From NCBI GenBank assembly GCA_016744135.1, contig JADGEX010000001.1, positions 631,029 to 695,028 of the forward strand: a DNA stretch of 64,000 nucleotides, written 5' to 3'. The position numbers and the translations under genes are program-made. Positions 60,115 through 64,000 of the stretch are shown in pieces. Each line of letters begins with the position of its first letter. The first letter of the stretch is position 1. The stretch comes from Pseudodesulfovibrio sp. (GTDB lineage: Bacteria > Desulfobacterota > Desulfovibrionia > Desulfovibrionales > Desulfovibrionaceae). Under the pieces are notes generated by a model, which did not search any database, had not been told where the DNA came from, and saw nothing but the letters and a program-made list of their open reading frames with translations.

Positions 60115-60368
60115 TGCTCACATATAATGAATTTAAGAACCTTTTCTGGAAAACCTTTAATGAACAATTCAAAAGTAAAGGAATATCTAATTTAGATGAT
60201 TACAACGACAAGTCTTCAATATTTGATGATGACATAATAGACTCCCTTGCCTTATTACAGTTGGCAATGGAGTTGGAAAATGATGGGTATACGTTCAATT
60301 TTGGCAATTTAGAAGAGAATATGAATATTTCAATAGCAAATCTTTTTCATGTTCTCGAAAAAGAATAG
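60114..60368 (+). CDS. Discrete acyl carrier protein
   Basis: An 84-residue carrier protein. It has the phosphopantetheine site DDIIDSLALLQLAMELE with S at about residue 44, and acidic helices as in ACP/PCP proteins. Its ATG overlaps the stop of the truncated adenylation gene, and it precedes the decayed sulfotransferase-like gene. Together with an adenylation enzyme it could carry an activated amino or other acyl group. No condensation or acyltransferase gene is seen beside it. Confidence 0.8.
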   Translation: MLTYNEFKNLFWKTFNEQFKSKGISNLDDYNDKSSIFDDDIIDSLALLQLAMELENDGYTFNFGNLEENMNISIANLFHVLEKE

Positions 60369-60380
60369 GCTTGTCACAAT

Positions 60381-60700
60381 ATGCAACCTAAAACACTAAT
60401 AATGCACATTAGGTTGCAGAAGACCGGGACTACAGCCTAACAAAAACTTCTCCGCCTCAACCGAGCCGAGTTCGTTCGCCAAGGCATAACCTGCATAAAC
60501 AAAAATTATATACTTGCTCAATACTGACTCAACCAAAATCACGTAGAAAACGATATTCTTCACGCTGAAGAAATGTACAAAAAGCAATTGCATCATATTT
60601 AACTGCGATCGTTCTTGTAAGCGAATAGATTTAAGCACAAATTTTATGGAGAATCGAAAAGAACAGAACATTTCAGAAAAGACTTTGGTTTTCCGAGCTT
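60381..60700 (+). pseudogene. Decayed sulfotransferase-like gene
   Basis: Starting at the ATG at 60381, 13 bases after the carrier gene, the frame reads MQPKTLIMHIRLQKTGTTA, then TAA at 60438, then QKLLRLNRAEFVRQGI. This closely matches a sulfotransferase N-terminus, where HIGxxKTGTTxLQ holds the 5'-phosphosulfate loop. The stop replaces an expected leucine codon (TTA to TAA). More stops follow, for instance TGA near 60528 and TAA near 60597. Residual coding signal fades after about 60700. 60701-60989 shows nothing I can name. Confidence 0.55.
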
Positions 60701-60989
60701 ATGGTACTTATTTATTTTGTAACAGGATACCCATTTTGAATTTATGTATCGCTAGGCGATCTGTTCAACATCCTCATTAACCTGAACAACAGTATCTCAA
60801 AAAAAAAGACCAAAGCACCTCACCGACAAAAAAATTTCTGCTGATTATCCAGATGGGATTCCATTGCCTGCGGCATAGCTTTAAATTATACATGGTGCCG
60901 ACACGTTGACCTGGGTAATTTTTAAAAAAGACGATTATGCGATACATAAGGAAAAACATTCTCCCCACAAACAATAAAAGGTAACATCA

Positions 60990-62585
60990 TTGAAAAACGA
61001 ATCACTCATCAGTGGCTTCATCCGGAGCTCCCAAGCATTCCCTGACAATCTGGCACTTTTTGTCAATGATACTGCATATTCGTACAAAAAACTGGTAACA
61101 CGCGTTCAACATGTAGCCCAAAAAATTTTGCAACTGGACAAGAGAAGCAAACAAATCGGGATATATGCATACCGCTCTGTCAATATGTATACGAGCATTC
61201 TTGCCACGCTTATGTCTGATCGTTGTTATGTTCCTTTAAGTCCTGTTTTTCCTAAAAAACGTGTTCAAAAAACAATCGAAAAAGCAGACATACAAATCAT
61301 TCTTACTGATGGCGAGCATGTTGGAAATCTCTTGGAACTGTTGGTGGAATTAAAAGGCTGTTACTCAGTCATAGTTCTTGGAGAATCTGATTCTGACTTA
61401 CCTACAATGAAATCCATTTCGATCACCTATATTAACGAATCGCAGCTCAATGAGGCCAACAGCAACGAAGACCTATTGGAGAATTTAGAAGTTAAGGATG
61501 AGGAGCTCGCCTACCTCCTCTTTACATCGGGCAGCACAGGCGACCCCAAAGGGGTAGGCATAACGCACCGCAATGCGGTCAGTATGGTTTCCAGCTCAAT
61601 AAAGCGATACGATTTCAAACCGGAAGATTCTTTTACCCAACTTTTCGATTTCACTTTTGATCTTTCCGTGTTCGATATATTCGTGCCCCTGACGGTTGGT
61701 GGTTCAATATACTGTGTGCCAAAAAAAGAGGTCATGTTGCCTCACAATTTCGTCAACAAGCACCGTATTTCCGTTTGGTTTTCCGTCCCAGCCGTGGCTG
61801 TATTCCTTTCTAAATTCAAACTCCTTAAACCTGGCAGCTTGCCACACTTGCGCCTTTCGCTATTCTGTGGAGAAGCTTTACTTGAAACTACAGCAAAAGA
61901 CTTTGCACGAGCCGCCTTTCATTCCACGATTGAAAACCTCTATGGTCCCACTGAAGCCACTGTCTATTTCACCGGCTATACATACTCGTCCGACACGAAA
62001 CTCGAAACGAAATATCAAGGGATAATTCCCATCGGAAAACCCCTTCCAGGACTCCAAACCATAATCGTCGACCAAGACTTGAAACCTGTCGCAAACGGTA
62101 AGGAGGGAGAACTTTGCCTTGCGGGGTCACAACTCGCCCCAGGGTATTGGAATAACACCCCCCTTACGAATGAAAAATTCTGCGCTCTGAATACAGATAT
62201 CCGCAAAAAGGACAACCGTTGGTATCGTACTGGCGATTTGACACGAATTGATGCAAACGGAGATCTCATTTTTATAGGCAGAATTGATGACCAAATTCAA
62301 ATTGCTGGATACAGGGTTGAGCTGGGAGAAATTGAATATATTTTACGAAAAGAGTCCCAATTAGAACATCTCGTTGCAATAGGACATCGCCCATTCCTAA
62401 ACAGTCCTTATGAAATATTAGTTTTTTACAGCGGAAAGCCTGAAGCCGATCTCGCTAAAATCTGCAAAGAGAATCTACCAAAGTACATGCAAGTCAAACG
62501 ATTTCAGCAAGTTGAAACCATGCCACTCAATTCAAATGGTAAAATTGACAAAAAAGCTCTTATATCAAATATGGAAAAGGATTAA
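60990..62585 (+). CDS. Stand-alone amino-acid adenylation enzyme (DltA/NRPS A-domain type)
   Basis: A 531-residue adenylate-forming enzyme, start TTG at 60990 after AAAGG. Core motifs are A3 FTSGSTGDPKG, A4 DFTFDLSVFD, A5 NLYGPTEATVYFTG, A7 YRTGDLTRI, A8 GRIDDQIQIAGYRVELGEIE and A10 NSNGKIDKKAL. It should activate a carboxylic or amino acid with ATP and load it on a carrier protein such as the one at 60114. No condensation or thioesterase domain is fused. The substrate is unknown; identity of pocket residues cannot be set by eye. Neighbouring surface-sugar genes suggest that the loaded acyl group decorates a sugar. Confidence 0.88.
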   Translation: MKNESLISGFIRSSQAFPDNLALFVNDTAYSYKKLVTRVQHVAQKILQLDKRSKQIGIYAYRSVNMYTSILATLMSDRCYVPLSPVFPKKRVQKTIEKADIQIILTDGEHVGNLLELLVELKGCYSVIVLGESDSDLPTMKSISITYINESQLNEANSNEDLLENLEVKDEELAYLLFTSGSTGDPKGVGITHRNAVSMVSSSIKRYDFKPEDSFTQLFDFTFDLSVFDIFVPLTVGGSIYCVPKKEVMLPHNFVNKHRISVWFSVPAVAVFLSKFKLLKPGSLPHLRLSLFCGEALLETTAKDFARAAFHSTIENLYGPTEATVYFTGYTYSSDTKLETKYQGIIPIGKPLPGLQTIIVDQDLKPVANGKEGELCLAGSQLAPGYWNNTPLTNEKFCALNTDIRKKDNRWYRTGDLTRIDANGDLIFIGRIDDQIQIAGYRVELGEIEYILRKESQLEHLVAIGHRPFLNSPYEILVFYSGKPEADLAKICKENLPKYMQVKRFQQVETMPLNSNGKIDKKALISNMEKD

Positions 62586-63037
62586 GCTAGTCTGACTAAC
62601 ATATTTCTAGCCAATTAAGATTAATATTCCGTCGTTGCAGACATAATCAACAGGATTTACCAAATGACAGATGCCGCTAAGGGTGATTTTCATTTTTTCT
62701 TTGATCAGTCCCGTTAGAAAGAAGCTCTTATTGTACAGATTCAGATCATACAAGATTGGAATGAGCATAGGACAACTCATAGCAATTATGAAAATCGCTT
62801 TTATTTAAAGACGATGTTTTTAAAATAAATGTGCCTCTTTTTTAATTTTAATTGTTAAAAAAAAATAAAAGTCAGCTCTAGTTATTGCAAGTAGAGCTGT
62901 TGAAAGATATTATATTTGCATGTGCAACAATACGATGTTTGAGGCAACTCCACACAAGATTACCCCTTGTCGATATTCTCTTAGATTTTCATCTTAAATA
63001 GTAAACAGACTTCAGAAACTTGCAGGATGTTGTATCC
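62586..63037. other. AT-rich intergenic region
   Basis: About 450 bases with no convincing gene. An inverted repeat CAGCTCTA/TAGAGCTG at 62873-62899 is followed on the minus strand by a long T-rich run, so it looks like a terminator read from the right. No minus-strand gene that would use it is visible. Confidence 0.4.
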
Positions 63038-64000
63038 ATGAAAAAATTATTCCTTGTTCATTGCGTTGACACGGAAGGTCCTCTCTATGAATCTTTGACG
63101 GCAACCTTTGAACGGGTCAACCAGACATTTGACTTCGATTTCAAACCATCCACAGCCCAACTAAGACGTCTAAGAGCTGGGAAAGACCTTCCTGACAAAT
63201 TGCAAGCCAAAGTTATGGATTTTGTCTCTAGCAACCGTCTCAACTACAATTCCACTTGGACTGAAGTCGACGTAATGCTGCATGAACTGATGAGTGATAA
63301 ATGGCGAATGCAACATGCAGATGACTTTGGAAACGGATATATTTTTTCTTGGTTCGTAATGGATCATGTTGGATATACAACAAACCCAAGGCAACGAGCC
63401 TTGGGCTTTCATTCCGTTTATGCACACTACAAGGAAATGTTGGCAGAATATTTACCGAAACAAGATGCTCTTTACTGGCACTTTCATCCAGTGCCATTCT
63501 CATACGCTGCCAATAGAGCGTCGTGTAACTACAGTTTTACGTCATATCACATCGAATCCATTAGCCGACGGGTTCTAGATCACCTCGATTTCCCTGCGGC
63601 CTTCCGTCCCGGGTTACACTGTGAACGCCCCGACATTCATATGTTTCTCGAAATGTGGATTCCTGTAGATTACGGGAATCAAGGAATGCCTGCGACAAAT
63701 GAAGATGAACTACAAAAAGATGTTTTCGGTGGACGTTTCGGCGATTGGCGACGAGCGAAATCCGAATGGGGAGTTTATCACCCTGATTGGTACGACTACC
63801 AAAAAAACGGAAGCATGAAACGCTATATTGCTCGTTGCCTCAATTTAAATGCACGCCTCCGTGCTATCACCGAAGAAGAAATAGAAAAAGCATTTCAACA
63901 AGTGCAGAACGGCGAACCGACCATTCTTTCAGTCACAAGCCACGACCAAAACAAAATGGCCGCCCCGATCACGGAATACATGGACCGGATACGAATGGTG
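63038..64000 (+). CDS. Conserved glycan-locus protein (3' end outside window)
   Basis: At least 321 codons, open to the window end, starting MKKLFLVHCVDTEGPLYESL. The DTEGP segment close to the N-terminus recalls polysaccharide deacetylase-like proteins of surface-glycan loci. Further candidate metal or active residues are in WHFHPVPFSYAANRAS and FRPGLHCERPDIHMFLE. AGGA lies about 12 bases upstream. I do not recognise a precise family; the deacetylase relation is weak. It is likely part of the same glycan cluster. Confidence 0.65.
   Translation, partial: MKKLFLVHCVDTEGPLYESLTATFERVNQTFDFDFKPSTAQLRRLRAGKDLPDKLQAKVMDFVSSNRLNYNSTWTEVDVMLHELMSDKWRMQHADDFGNGYIFSWFVMDHVGYTTNPRQRALGFHSVYAHYKEMLAEYLPKQDALYWHFHPVPFSYAANRASCNYSFTSYHIESISRRVLDHLDFPAAFRPGLHCERPDIHMFLEMWIPVDYGNQGMPATNEDELQKDVFGGRFGDWRRAKSEWGVYHPDWYDYQKNGSMKRYIARCLNLNARLRAITEEEIEKAFQQVQNGEPTILSVTSHDQNKMAAPITEYMDRIRMV

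Noticed and set aside
60382-60418. 10-bp inverted repeat TGCAACCTAA/TTAGGTTGCA, possible insertion-sequence end
   Set aside because: No transposase or target duplication is found, and it lies within the coding start of the decayed sulfotransferase-like gene.
60396-60671. 91-codon minus-strand frame with hydrophobic character
   Set aside because: It is antisense to the decayed sulfotransferase-like gene, which explains the sequence better.

Overview
The window looks like a chromosomal segment of a Gram-negative, anaerobically respiring bacterium, most like a Desulfovibrionaceae-type sulfate reducer (Desulfobacterota). The grounds are gene content and style only: a Tat-exported molybdoenzyme with an NrfD-type membrane partner, a sigma-54 activator, a three-gene archaeal-type glutamate synthase loaded with ferredoxin domains, LPS and legionaminic-acid genes, and polar amino-acid ABC operons. 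No rRNA or species-specific marker is present, so the assignment is an inference.

Layout. 1-7940 is a respiratory module: ttrBCA-like genes on the minus strand, divergent from a PhnD-like lipoprotein and a membrane-bound sigma-54 activator. The intergenic region carries a GG-N10-GC sigma-54 promoter and two copies of a 17-bp dyad. 8283-15965 is an envelope block: a lipoprotein hydrolase, a MalT-like regulator, then a HAF-repeat autotransporter, a FecR-domain protein and a Sel1 lipoprotein. 16013-16084 has a tRNA 3'-end-like fragment and a strong terminator. 16691-23894 is an RpiR-regulated operon joining a polar amino-acid ABC transporter to KDPG aldolase, KDG kinase and an aminotransferase. 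23993-33265 is one 3090-residue VCBS-repeat surface protein with nidogen-like and von Willebrand A domains.

33940-37084 holds an HD-domain protein, an MsbA-type ABC exporter and a DUF922 protein. 37153-42246 is the glutamate synthase operon. 42698-47075 holds an orphan HicB-like protein, MltA, an AI-2E family permease and a soluble REC-kinase-REC hybrid. 47395-50300 is a second amino-acid ABC operon, preceded by three 52-53 bp tandem units and with an unusual permease. 50543-59526 is a heptosyltransferase-like gene and a nearly complete GDP-type legionaminic acid pathway (legB, legC, legI, legG, ptmE, an oxidoreductase, legF, ptmA) without a recognisable legH acetyltransferase. It is followed by an adenylation-domain remnant, an acyl carrier protein, a decayed sulfotransferase-like gene, a full adenylation enzyme and a glycan-locus gene running off the end.

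Two parts look most worth pursuing. The first is the kinase-free, membrane-embedded sigma-54 circuit facing ttrBCA, where enzyme genes, activator, promoter and probable enhancer sites are all visible. The second is the legionaminate cassette in which acyl-activation genes (adenylation enzyme plus carrier protein) follow where the usual N-acetyltransferase is missing, suggesting a non-acetyl decoration of the sugar. The tandem structured repeats ahead of the second ABC operon are a third unexplained element.
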